A DNA stretch of 64,000 nucleotides from Acidovorax sp. Leaf78 (GTDB taxonomy: Bacteria; Pseudomonadota; Gammaproteobacteria; Burkholderiales; Burkholderiaceae_C), in the NCBI RefSeq assembly GCF_001422735.1, contig NZ_LMLZ01000022.1:1-64000 (forward strand), written 5' to 3'. The notes under the pieces are model-generated. The model worked only from the letters and a program-made list of their open reading frames with translations. It was not told the DNA's origin and did no database searches. Below, piece by piece: positions 56,021 through 63,883 of this stretch (positions within the stretch are counted from its first letter, which is position 1; each line of letters opens with the position of its first letter). The translations under genes were made by a program, and so were the position numbers.

Positions 56021-56911
56021 ATGCCCGCTGATCGCCGCCTCAAGATTGGTTTGTCCGCCTGTTTCCAGCACGCCGACCCCACCCGCCCGCTGTTCACCAA
56101 CAAGACCTTGCAGTACGTGGAGCAGTCGATCGCCCACTGGATCATGTCGGCCGGCGCCATGGTGGTGATGGTGCCCTGCCCCACAGGCGAGACCGCACGC
56201 GGCGACGTGACGCTGGCGCACTACGCAGAGTGGCTCGACGGTGTGGTCATGCACGGCGGCGCCGACGTGTGGCCGGGCAACTATGGCGAGGAGCCGCTGC
56301 GCGAAGAGTGGATCGGCGACCGCGTGCGCGACCTGTACGACCTGGCGGTGGTGAAAGCCTTTGCCGAGGTTCGCAAGCCCATCTTCGGTGTCTGCCGCGG
56401 CCTGCAGCTGATCAACGTGGCCTTCGGCGGCGCGCTGTACCAAGACCTGCAGACCCAGCACCCCGGTGCGCTGCAACACCGCAATGCATCCACCTACGAC
56501 CAGCACTTTCACGACATTCACATCGTCGAGGGCACGCGCCTGGCGCAGCTGTACCCCGACCATCCACGCGCCCGCGTCAACAGCATTCACCACCAGGGCA
56601 TCAAGACCGTGGCCCCGGAATTCGTGGTCGAAGCGCTGAGCGAGCCCGATGGCGTGCCCGAAGCCATCCGCCTGCAATCGGCGCCAGGCCGCGGCTACAT
56701 CGCGGCCACCCAGTGGCACCCCGAGTTCCACAAGTTGGGGGCGGACACGCTGGACGACACCGCCATCCTGCAGGACTTTCTGGCGGCGTGTGCCGAGGCC
56801 AAGGCCAGCCCTCCGTCGGTGAGCCACCCTCCCGGCATCCGCGACCGTGCCACGCGTCTGCTGCGGCAGGCGCTGCGCAGGGACCGGAGCCGGGCTTCGT
56901 CGTCGACGTAA
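56021..56911 (+). CDS. Class I glutamine amidotransferase, gamma-glutamyl hydrolase type
   Basis: A 296-residue cytosolic hydrolase of the peptidase C26/PuuD family. The N-terminus LKIGLSACFQHADPTRPLF is followed by MHGGADVWPGNYGEEPL, the nucleophile motif IFGVCRGLQLINVAFGGALYQDL (Cys at about 126) and the His/Glu pair ATQWHPEFH. Typical enzymes hydrolyse gamma-glutamyl-GABA or other gamma-glutamyl compounds. The C-terminal extension is Ser/Arg rich. The ATG at 56021 begins MPADRRLKIG. Confidence 0.9.
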   Translation: MPADRRLKIGLSACFQHADPTRPLFTNKTLQYVEQSIAHWIMSAGAMVVMVPCPTGETARGDVTLAHYAEWLDGVVMHGGADVWPGNYGEEPLREEWIGDRVRDLYDLAVVKAFAEVRKPIFGVCRGLQLINVAFGGALYQDLQTQHPGALQHRNASTYDQHFHDIHIVEGTRLAQLYPDHPRARVNSIHHQGIKTVAPEFVVEALSEPDGVPEAIRLQSAPGRGYIAATQWHPEFHKLGADTLDDTAILQDFLAACAEAKASPPSVSHPPGIRDRATRLLRQALRRDRSRASSST

Positions 56912-57045
56912 GTCAATTCAACGCGCTGCGGTGTGCGGCGCGCAGTGCGCTGCATGCGACTTGCGACTTGCGACAAGCCGTTCAGCAACGCATCAACTGC
57001 ACTTCGCCAGCACAGATTGAATCGCTTGCGCGCATCCGCGCACTT

Positions 57046-57207
57046 CTACAGGGCCACCTCCCGCCACAGCTGCAGGATGTCGTCGCGCGGAATCGGGCGG
57101 GCTTCGACCGTCTTGAGACTGTAGGGCTCCTGGGCCACGGCGCCCGCGACCAGGCTGGCCAGCGCCATGACCACCACCAACGCACAGGCGGGTCTGCAAT
57201 GTTTCAT
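57046..57207 (-). CDS. Small predicted exported protein, 53 residues
   Basis: A short gene on the minus strand encoding MKHCRPACALVVVMALASLV..., a signal-peptide-like N-terminus ending near GAVAQ, then EPYSLKTVEARPIPRDD and a C-terminal ILQLWREVAL. A GAAGGA ribosome site lies about ten bases upstream of the ATG (57207). The charged mature part is only about 27 residues. I do not recognise the family. Confidence 0.6.
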   Translation of the reverse strand: MKHCRPACALVVVMALASLVAGAVAQEPYSLKTVEARPIPRDDILQLWREVAL

Positions 57208-57367
57208 GGTTCAAGGTCCTTCAGAGGCGGGGGCAAGTACGGAGCCCGCATGTGCATATGCGATGCGGAAGGCGGAAGGCGGAAGGCGCTGCTGGGCGCG
57301 CCGGGCCCTGTCCGTCGCCACGGAAGGCACGCGGCTTGAGGAAGACACTGGCATCCGAAATTAAATG

Positions 57368-57425
57368 CTTTTGTGCCGCTACCGCTCTATGAGCAAGCGC
57401 AAGCAGCTACGAATTTAATAGCAAA
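57368..57425. repeat. Dispersed element copy
   Basis: Copy in the opposite orientation to that at 41589: TTTTGTGCCGCTACCGC, AAGCGCAAGCAGCTAC and GAATTTAATAGC. It lies upstream of the radical SAM gene, between 57208 and its LexA-like box. Confidence 0.85.
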
Positions 57426-57471
57426 TGGCATTGTCAGCGATGCCCCTGCGCTGGCCTCGGAGATGAAAATA

Positions 57472-57487
57472 CTGTAAATTCATCCAG
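57472..57487. promoter_or_regulatory. LexA-like box overlapping the radical SAM start codon
   Basis: CTGTAAATTCATCCAG has the CTG-N10-CAG layout of the LexA operator (the usual CTGT-N8-ACAG with one mismatch). Its last G is the first base of the GTG start codon. The wider sequence CTGTAAATT-N10-AATTACAG (57472-57498) is also palindromic. DNA damage control of the downstream DNA-related genes would make sense. Confidence 0.55.
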
Positions 57488-58767
57488 TGCAATTACAGTC
57501 CAAACTCGCCATCCTGGCCGACGCCGCCAAGTACGACGCCTCGTGCGCATCCAGCGGCGCGGCGCCGCGCGATTCGGTCGGCGGGCGGGGCATGGGCTCC
57601 ACCGAAGGCATGGGCATCTGCCACAGCTACGCGCCAGACGGGCGCTGCATTTCGCTGCTCAAGATCCTGCTGACCAACTTTTGCCAGTACGACTGCCTGT
57701 ACTGCGTGAACCGGGTGACGAGCAACGTGCCGCGCGCGCGCTTCACGGTCGATGAAGTGGTGCAGCTCACGCTCGACTTCTACCGGCGCAACTGCATCGA
57801 AGGCCTGTTCCTCTCCAGCGGCATCATCCAGAGCCCCGACTACACCATGGAGCAGGTGGTCGAGGTGGCCCGCGTACTGCGCGAAGACCACGACTTTCGC
57901 GGCTACATCCACCTCAAAACCATCCCGGATGCATCGCCCGAGTTGATGGAGCGTGCGGGCCGCTATGCCGACCGGCTGAGCATCAACGTGGAGCTGCCCA
58001 CGCCCGAAGGCCTGGCCGCCCTGGCGCCACAAAAGGACAGCGCGGCGATTGAGCGGTCGATGGCGCGCATGGCGGTGCGCATCGAGGACGCGCGGCAGGC
58101 GCGCAAGGAACAGGCCGCCGCCAAGGTGGTGTCGATGCCCGCCACCACACGCACTCTCACGCGGCGCGCTGCGGCACCCCACTTCGCGCCGGGCGGGCAG
58201 AGCACGCAGATGATCGTGGGCGCCGACGCCACCGACGACCGCACCATCCTGGCCACCAGCGCTGGCCTGTACGGCGTGCACCGGCTGCGGCGCGTGTACT
58301 ACTCGGCCTTCAGCCCCATCCCGGATGCGGCGCGCGCGCTGCCGCTCATCGCGCCACCCACCGTGCGCGAGCATCGGCTCTACCAGGCCGATTGGCTGAT
58401 GCGCTTTTATGGCTTCACCCACGGCGAGATCGTGCCCGCCAGCCAGGGCGGCATGCTGGCGCTGGACATGGACCCCAAGCTCGCCTGGGCCATTGCGCAC
58501 CGCGAGCGCTTCCCGGTCAATCTGAACACCGCCCCGCGCGAGCTGCTGCTGCGCGTGCCCGGCTTTGGCGTGCAGACGGTGGACCGCCTGCTGGCCGCCC
58601 GCCGCGTGCGCCGACTGCGGCATGCCGATTTGACGCGGCTGCATGTGCCGCTCAAGAAAGTGCTGCCTTTTGTGGAAGCGGCCGACTACCGCCCGGGCCG
58701 CGCGCTCGATGCCGCCGACCTGGCGGCCCGCCTCGCGCCGCCGCCCGCGCAGCGCAGTCTGTTTTGA
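57487..58767 (+). CDS. Radical SAM protein, putative DNA modification/repair
   Basis: A 426-residue protein. The radical SAM cluster motif is NFCQYDCLYCVNR (C-x3-C-x2-C, about residues 65-72), and SSGIIQSPDYTMEQVVEVARVLR and YIHLKTIPDAS lie in the barrel. A C-terminal helix-hairpin-helix region ([34 protein letters not shown]) suggests DNA binding. This matches the family found next to DUF4130 proteins and described as putative DNA modification/repair. The GTG start is needed to keep KLAILADAAKYDASCAS, which is typical of the family; no good ribosome site is visible, so a leaderless message is possible. Confidence 0.87.
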   Translation: MQLQSKLAILADAAKYDASCASSGAAPRDSVGGRGMGSTEGMGICHSYAPDGRCISLLKILLTNFCQYDCLYCVNRVTSNVPRARFTVDEVVQLTLDFYRRNCIEGLFLSSGIIQSPDYTMEQVVEVARVLREDHDFRGYIHLKTIPDASPELMERAGRYADRLSINVELPTPEGLAALAPQKDSAAIERSMARMAVRIEDARQARKEQAAAKVVSMPATTRTLTRRAAAPHFAPGGQSTQMIVGADATDDRTILATSAGLYGVHRLRRVYYSAFSPIPDAARALPLIAPPTVREHRLYQADWLMRFYGFTHGEIVPASQGGMLALDMDPKLAWAIAHRERFPVNLNTAPRELLLRVPGFGVQTVDRLLAARRVRRLRHADLTRLHVPLKKVLPFVEAADYRPGRALDAADLAARLAPPPAQRSLF

Positions 58768-58853
58768 GGGGTTTATCGATGCCACGATGCGCCAGCAAGA
58801 CCCTCCACGCGCCTTCAAGACCTGCCCAGGCCACGTGCTGCGGCAGCGCCCTG

Positions 58854-58878
58854 GCTTCGACGGGCTCAGCCCGAACGG
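58854..58878. repeat. Single TTCGACGGGCTCAGC repeat
   Basis: One copy of the 25-bp dispersed repeat between the radical SAM gene and the DUF4130 gene. Confidence 0.85.
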
Positions 58879-58913
58879 TCCGTGGCGCACCTTTCCGCGT
58901 GCCTCGATAAGCC

Positions 58914-59810
58914 ATGGCACAGCACACAGTCACCCTCGACCATCCCACTGACTGGGCGGGCTTTCGCCGGGCGGCGCGCACACTGGTGCAGGCCGGCGTG
59001 CCGCCGCAGGCTGTCGACTGGTTCACCACGCAGGACGTCACGGAAGACTTGTTCGCCAGTCCCACTGCGGGTTCTGGCATCGATGCTGGCGCTGCCGCGT
59101 CAACGCCGCTTGACCTGAGCGCACTGCAGCCCCGCAGCGACCGCCCCGCGCCGCGCGTGCCCGAAGAGTTCGTGCGCCTGTGCGAGCGCCTGGTGCTGCA
59201 CCGCAACCCGGCGCGCTTTGCCCTCATGTACCGTCTGCTGTGGCGCCTGGCGCACGACCGCGCGCTGCGCCACGACCCGCTGGACGCCGACCGCATGCAG
59301 GCCCACCACATGGTGCGCGCGGTGGCGCGGGACATGCACAAGATGCACGCCTTCGTGCGCTTTCGCCCGGTGACCGACAGCGACGGCCACACCGTGCAGG
59401 TCGCCTGGTTCGAGCCCGACCACTACATCACCGAGGCCAACGCGGGCTTCTTCGTGCGGCGCTTCACCCAGATGCACTGGGCCATCCTCACGCCCGATGC
59501 CAGCGTGCGCTGGGACGGCACCGACCTGCACGTGGGCCCCGGCGGCCAGCGCAGCGACGCACCGCCGCCCGACGCGGGCGAGGCGCTGTGGCTCACCTAC
59601 TACCGCCACATCTTCAACCCCGCGCGGCTCAAGACCACGATGATGAAAAAGGAAATGCCCACACGCTACTGGCGCAACCTGCCCGAGGCCGCGCTGATCA
59701 CCGAGCTGTCGCACGGCGCGCACGAACGCAGCGGGCACATGGTGGAGGCGGAGGCGACCACGCCGCGCAAGCGGATCGAGCCGATGCGGCGGGGTGCATC
59801 AAGCGCGTAG
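58914..59810 (+). CDS. DUF4130 (radical-SAM-linked) protein
   Basis: A 298-residue protein of the family that accompanies the radical SAM protein encoded just upstream. Conserved parts: LDHPTDWAGFRRAARTLVQAGVPPQAVDWFT, ARFALMYRLLWRLAHDRALRHDPLD, HHMVRAVARDMHKMHAFVRFRPV and ITEANAGFFVRRFTQMHWAILTPDASVRWDG, then the basic C-terminus with MPTRYWRNLPEAALI. In many relatives a uracil-DNA-glycosylase-like domain follows; it is absent here, and no such frame is seen downstream. It is probably one part of a two-protein DNA repair or modification machine. Confidence 0.87.
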   Translation: MAQHTVTLDHPTDWAGFRRAARTLVQAGVPPQAVDWFTTQDVTEDLFASPTAGSGIDAGAAASTPLDLSALQPRSDRPAPRVPEEFVRLCERLVLHRNPARFALMYRLLWRLAHDRALRHDPLDADRMQAHHMVRAVARDMHKMHAFVRFRPVTDSDGHTVQVAWFEPDHYITEANAGFFVRRFTQMHWAILTPDASVRWDGTDLHVGPGGQRSDAPPPDAGEALWLTYYRHIFNPARLKTTMMKKEMPTRYWRNLPEAALITELSHGAHERSGHMVEAEATTPRKRIEPMRRGASSA

Positions 59811-59861
59811 CGCGGCAGGCACTGCAGATGCGGCCCGATGACCCGTGACGATGACCGTCAG

Positions 59862-60353
59862 TCAGTCAACAGCACGGTGACGGCCTGCTCTGAAAACCAT
59901 CCAGAACACTGCAGCCGCACAAGCGCCGCAGATCCCGAACAACGCAACAACAGCCACGTACTGTTGCCAGCCAGCGATGGTCGGAACCCCGCTGATGACG
60001 GTCTGGACATGGCCGATCGTCACTGAACTTTTCATGTCCGAATCGCGCAGCGGCCAAGAAAAAACGGCCATGGGCATGCACCCCAGAACAAATCCTGCCA
60101 ACAACACGCTCCACCACCTCAGGGTGCCGATGCGGCACAGCAGCCAAAAGGCTGGAATCCCGAGAAGGACCACGTGAGCTGCCGACACGAGCGCGCACAG
60201 GGACATGAACCCCAGTGTTCGAATCCACAGGGATGGGTCCCCTGTCCCCACCATCTGAAATTGCTCGAAGAGATACCCGAGCGCCAGCGCGATGACGGGC
60301 GCCATCGCCGCTGCAGCGAAGGCGATGACAATTCTCAGGAGCGGCGTCATCAC
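59862..60353 (-). CDS. Hypothetical integral membrane protein
   Basis: A 163-residue protein with four hydrophobic segments (VIAFAAAAMAPVIALALGYLF, LGFMSLCALVSAAHVVLLGIPAFWLL, WWSVLLAGFVLGCMPMAVFSW and YVAVVALFGICGACAAAVFWMVF). No family is recognised. It follows the YcxB-like gene by about 45 bases on the same strand, so the two may be co-transcribed. Confidence 0.7.
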   Translation of the reverse strand: MMTPLLRIVIAFAAAAMAPVIALALGYLFEQFQMVGTGDPSLWIRTLGFMSLCALVSAAHVVLLGIPAFWLLCRIGTLRWWSVLLAGFVLGCMPMAVFSWPLRDSDMKSSVTIGHVQTVISGVPTIAGWQQYVAVVALFGICGACAAAVFWMVFRAGRHRAVD

Positions 60354-60398
60354 AGACTCAACCCGCAGACGGCACGCAGCGCCCAGCCACCCGTCCAG

Positions 60399-60887
60399 CT
60401 ACAGGATTTTTCCGCCATGGCTTTTGACCCTGTCCAGAACGATGTGCCGTACCTCATCGCTCAAGTCGGCCAACGGCAGCGTGACGAACTGCGCACGCGA
60501 GAAGAACAGCAACCAAAAGTCCTTGAAGCGCCAGACCTCGGTCACGGCAGACCAGTCCACGTCCGAGCTGCCCATGTCCGACGACAAGCGCAGGCGGTCC
60601 GGCGTCGTCTCCAAAAAAGCCTGCTTCACCCGCATCCGTCGAAACCGTGCGAGCGAGCCCCGCAGATGGACCACGTACAGCGCTCCAATCAGTGCGAGGC
60701 CCAGTATCAGCAGCACGCCCAATGCCGCAGTGGTCCACGAATGCATGCCACGGGCTAGCGCGTACGCAAAGTAGGTCGCCAGGAAAAGAAGGGACGCTAT
60801 GAACTTCCCGCCCACGGTTCGCCACCAGAACGCAGCGACCGCGTTTTTCACCAGCTTGTCGGTGTAGTGCAGCGTGGCCTTGGTCAT
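60399..60887 (-). CDS. YcxB-like membrane protein
   Basis: A 162-residue protein: MTKATLHYTDKLVKNAVAAFWWRTVGG, two helices (IASLLFLATYFAYALARG, TTAALGVLLILGLALIGALYVV) and a C-terminal domain with VKQAFLETTPDRLRLSSDMGSSDVDWSAVTEVWRFKDFWLLFFS. The last part is the typical YcxB-like pattern (SxDxxWxxVxxVxxFxDFxLL). Function unknown. The ATG at 60887 was chosen on the basis of similarity. Confidence 0.75.
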   Translation of the reverse strand: MTKATLHYTDKLVKNAVAAFWWRTVGGKFIASLLFLATYFAYALARGMHSWTTAALGVLLILGLALIGALYVVHLRGSLARFRRMRVKQAFLETTPDRLRLSSDMGSSDVDWSAVTEVWRFKDFWLLFFSRAQFVTLPLADLSDEVRHIVLDRVKSHGGKIL

Positions 60888-61116
60888 GGGGCGGTACGAC
60901 GTTGCGCGTCGCTTGAGGAGAATCTGGTTGTCTGCAGAGAAGCCGGCGAGTACATGGACTGATGGAGAGGCATGGATGGCCCAAGCCACGTCGGGCGAAC
61001 GCGCTCGGGTGCACGAGATTCTGCAGCCTGCCAGACCGGTTGAGGCTCAGGGCCGCGTCTTTTTGCTCAATCGCAACCGAGGGTGCGGGCGCCCGCTGCG
61101 CACCTGCCCCGTTGCG

Positions 61117-62100
61117 CTACCCCGCTGCCCGCGCCCGCAGCACCCCGAACTGCGGCGCAGCCTGCGCCGCCGTCCAGCGCCACGGCAGCGCATTGGCCCG
61201 CCACACGCCCCCCAGCACGTGCAGCCGCAGCACCCGCTGCGCACCGGGCCAGGGCGCGCGGCTTGCGTCGTCCCACAGCAGCTCGGACCGGGCCGCCACG
61301 TGCAGCAGGCCGCCGCCGTCGTAGTCCACCCACAGCAGCCCCGCCCGCGGGTGCAGGGCCAGGTTGCCGAGCGTGTTGAAGAACAGATTGCCCGGGTAGT
61401 CGGGCACCGACAGAACCACGCCCTGGGCGGTGTGCTTCACGTGCACGAAGCCCGGTTCGCCGCCGCGGTGCGATACGTCCACGCCTTCGTTGCGCGCTGC
61501 GCCGGGGCGCGCGGCCGAGGCGCTGGCGATGAACAGCGTGTCGCTGCGGGTGATGAGCGCGAGCGCGGCGGCGTCGAGCTGCGGGCCCAGGGCCTGTGGG
61601 GGTGCGGGCGGGGTCACCACCTCCCGCAGGCCGGGCGCGCGCGCCTGGATGTACTTGGGGCAGTTGCCGAAGCTCTGCACCACATCCACCGCCAGGCCCT
61701 GCGCACCGAAGGCGGCCACGCGCCCGTTCATGCGGTTGCGGCGGCGCGTGTGGGGCTCCAGGCCCAGCACGCCCACAGGGGTGCCGGGCGCGAGCTGCGC
61801 AAGCGCCGGGTCGGCCGCATCGGGCGGCACCGCGACCTGCATGCTGTGCGCATCGGGCGTGTGCACAAAGCCCGGGGGCCCCGCCACCATGGTGGCCCAG
61901 GGCTGGCCGTGGGCGTCGAGCGCACCCAGCAGCAGCGTGGGCAGCTTCTCGAACAGCTCGCGGTGCTGGTCGGGCATGTGGTCGCGCAGCACCATGGGGC
62001 CGATCTCGCCCATGCGTTCGCGCACGCCCACGCGGTCCTGCAGGGCCTGCTCGCCCGCGTGGAAGGCCGGGGCTTCAGGGGGCCGCAGGCCGGCGCTCAT
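61117..62100 (-). CDS. Pyridoxamine 5'-phosphate oxidase-family flavoprotein
   Basis: A 327-residue protein of the PPOX split-barrel class. It contains HRELFEKLPTLLLGALDAHGQPWATMVAGPPGFVHTP, GVLGLEPHTRRRNRMNGRVAAF and a second barrel-like half with TLFIASASA, GGEPGFVHVKHT and LSVPDYPGNLFFNTLGNLALHPRAGLLWVDYDGG. It probably binds FMN and reduces an unknown substrate. Overlaps the GST gene (ATGA), and the pair is divergent from a LysR regulator. Confidence 0.87.
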   Translation of the reverse strand: MSAGLRPPEAPAFHAGEQALQDRVGVRERMGEIGPMVLRDHMPDQHRELFEKLPTLLLGALDAHGQPWATMVAGPPGFVHTPDAHSMQVAVPPDAADPALAQLAPGTPVGVLGLEPHTRRRNRMNGRVAAFGAQGLAVDVVQSFGNCPKYIQARAPGLREVVTPPAPPQALGPQLDAAALALITRSDTLFIASASAARPGAARNEGVDVSHRGGEPGFVHVKHTAQGVVLSVPDYPGNLFFNTLGNLALHPRAGLLWVDYDGGGLLHVAARSELLWDDASRAPWPGAQRVLRLHVLGGVWRANALPWRWTAAQAAPQFGVLRARAAG

Positions 62101-62741
62101 GCGGGTACCGCTGCAGCGGCCTTGGGCAGGCGGTCGGCCAGCGGCACGTAGCCCCGCAGGGCCTCCATGCGCGCCACCCAGGCGGCCACACGCGGATGGG
62201 CGGCCAGCGGCAGTCCACCGACGGGTGCCTGCGAGATATAGCTCACCATGGCGATGTCGGCCAGGGTGGGCGCGTCGCCGTCCAGCAGCCAGGTGCGGCC
62301 TTGCAGCTCGCCCTCCATGAAGGCCAGCAGCCGCTGGCCGATGGCCTGGGAGGCTGCGTTCAAGGGCTTGCCTGTGATGGCGGCAAAGCGCGGCACGGCC
62401 ACGCCCGGTGCCAGCAGCCCGGCGGCCAGGCTGAACCAGCGCTGCAGGCGCGCCTGGCCCACCGGGTCCTGCGGCATCCAGGCGCTGCCGGGGGCGTAGC
62501 GCTGCACCAGGTAGACCAGGATGGCGGTGCTGTCGCTCAGCACCACGCTGCCATCCACGATGACGGGCACCTGGCCCAGGGCGTTCAGGGCCAGGTGCTC
62601 TGCGCGCTGGTGCTCGCCCTGCAGCAGGTTCACCTCGGCCAGCTGGTAGGGCAGGCCCAGCAGGGACAGCATCAGTTCGACGCGGTGGCAGTGGCCGGAC
62701 ACGGCCATGCGGTACAGCGTGATGGGTGGGGTGGGGGCCAT
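62097..62741 (-). CDS. Glutathione S-transferase
   Basis: A 214-residue glutathione S-transferase. The thioredoxin-like N-terminal part has ITLYRMAVSGHCHRVELMLSLLGLPY and the glutathione-binding ALGQVPVIVDGSVVLSDSTAILVYL (SxS/T turn). The all-helical C-terminal half contains DAPTLADIAMVSYISQAPVGG, the N-capping motif. Substrate unknown. It is the first gene of the GST/PPOX unit under the divergent LysR regulator. Confidence 0.92.
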   Translation of the reverse strand: MAPTPPITLYRMAVSGHCHRVELMLSLLGLPYQLAEVNLLQGEHQRAEHLALNALGQVPVIVDGSVVLSDSTAILVYLVQRYAPGSAWMPQDPVGQARLQRWFSLAAGLLAPGVAVPRFAAITGKPLNAASQAIGQRLLAFMEGELQGRTWLLDGDAPTLADIAMVSYISQAPVGGLPLAAHPRVAAWVARMEALRGYVPLADRLPKAAAAVPA

Positions 62742-62793
62742 GGTGTCGTGTCCTTGGTGTCAGAAGTTGTGCAGGACTCGACCTTATCTATTG

Positions 62794-62822
62794 CGCACTA
62801 CGGTGTGAATAGCGATAGTGCG
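62794..62822. promoter_or_regulatory. Inverted repeat CGCACTA-N15-TAGTGCG (candidate LysR operator)
   Basis: A perfect 7-bp dyad in the 108-bp divergent region between the GST gene and the LysR gene, 28 bases before the LysR ATG. This size and place fit a LysR-type recognition site. Confidence 0.7.
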
Positions 62823-62849
62823 ACTTTCAAAATTGCAAAAATCGAAACA

Positions 62850-63788
62850 ATGGACCACTTGGAAACCCTGCGCTGCTTTGTAGCGGTGGCCGATGCGGGC
62901 GGCTTTGCGGTGGCGGGGCGGCGGCTGGGCTGCTCGGCGGCGGCAGTCACGCGCGCCATCGCGGCGCTGGAGGCGCGCCTGTCGGTGCTGCTGTTTCAGC
63001 GCAGCACGCGCGTGGTGCGGTTGACCGAGGCGGGCGAGCGCTTTCTGGCCGACTGCCGCCCGCTGCTGAGCGACCTGCACGAGGCCGAGCAGGCCGCGCG
63101 CGGCGCGCAGGCCGAGGCACAGGGGCTGCTGTCCATCACTGCGCCGCAGATGTTCGGCATTCAGCATGTGGCGCCCATCGTGCTCGACTTCCTGCAGGCG
63201 CATCCCCGGGTGCAGGCGCGCACGCTGTTCGTCAACCGCGTGGTGCATCTGCTGGAGGAGGACATGGACGTGGCCGTGCGCATCGCGCACCTGCACGACT
63301 CGGGCCTGACCGCGCTGCAGGTGGGCGCGCTGCGCCGCATGGTGGTCGCGTCGCCCGGCTACCTGGCGCGCCACGGCGAACCGCGCCACCCGCACGAGTT
63401 GGGCCAGCACCGCGCGATAGCGTTCTCGTTCGACGCGCGGGCCCCCTCGCCCTGGCGGTTTCGCGATGGCACCACGGGCACACCGCAGCAGGCCTGGATC
63501 AGCAACAGCAACGAGGTGGACATCGCCGCGGCCGAGGCGGGCCTGGGGCTCACCCGCTGCCTGGCCTACCAGGCCGCCGCCAGCCTGCGCGCAGGGCGCC
63601 TGCGCATCGTTCTGGCCGAGCATGAGCCCGACCCGGTGCCCGTGCACATCGTCTACCCCGCGGGGCGGCGCGCACCGGCCAAGGTGCGGGCCTTTGTGGA
63701 GTTCGCACGGCACCGCCTGGCCGCCGAGCCGGTGCTGCAGGGCCGCGGCTTGGCACGGCGCAGCAGCACCAGAAGCAGCAAGCGGTGA
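62850..63788 (+). CDS. LysR-type transcriptional regulator
   Basis: A 312-residue LysR regulator. The N-terminal DNA-binding part is MDHLETLRCFVAVADAGGFAVAGRRLGCSAAAVTRAIAALEARLSVLLFQRSTRVVRLTEAG; the effector domain (about 90-295) includes LLSITAPQMFGIQHVAPIVLDFL and a long, less conserved end. It is divergent from the GST/PPOX unit and probably controls it. The longer open frame upstream is a shadow of the GST/PPOX genes. Confidence 0.9.
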   Translation: MDHLETLRCFVAVADAGGFAVAGRRLGCSAAAVTRAIAALEARLSVLLFQRSTRVVRLTEAGERFLADCRPLLSDLHEAEQAARGAQAEAQGLLSITAPQMFGIQHVAPIVLDFLQAHPRVQARTLFVNRVVHLLEEDMDVAVRIAHLHDSGLTALQVGALRRMVVASPGYLARHGEPRHPHELGQHRAIAFSFDARAPSPWRFRDGTTGTPQQAWISNSNEVDIAAAEAGLGLTRCLAYQAAASLRAGRLRIVLAEHEPDPVPVHIVYPAGRRAPAKVRAFVEFARHRLAAEPVLQGRGLARRSSTRSSKR

Positions 63789-63840
63789 GCACCGGCGGGT
63801 GCGCGGTGGACCACGCAGTTCAAGGCCATTTCATGGCCTT

Positions 63841-63883
63841 GCGCTCGCTGCCATTGCGCAAGCAGCTATCTAATCAATAGCAA
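63841..63883. repeat. Dispersed element copy overlapping a stop codon
   Basis: Opposite-orientation copy (GCGCAAGCAGCTATC-TAATCAATAGC). Its TAG on the minus strand is the stop codon of the gene that runs off the window end. Another copy supplies the mtnN stop at 385. Confidence 0.8.

Noticed and set aside
61596-62849. N-terminal extension of the LysR frame to 61596
   Set aside because: That part is antisense to the PPOX and GST genes; the regulator starts at 62850 after the divergent promoter.
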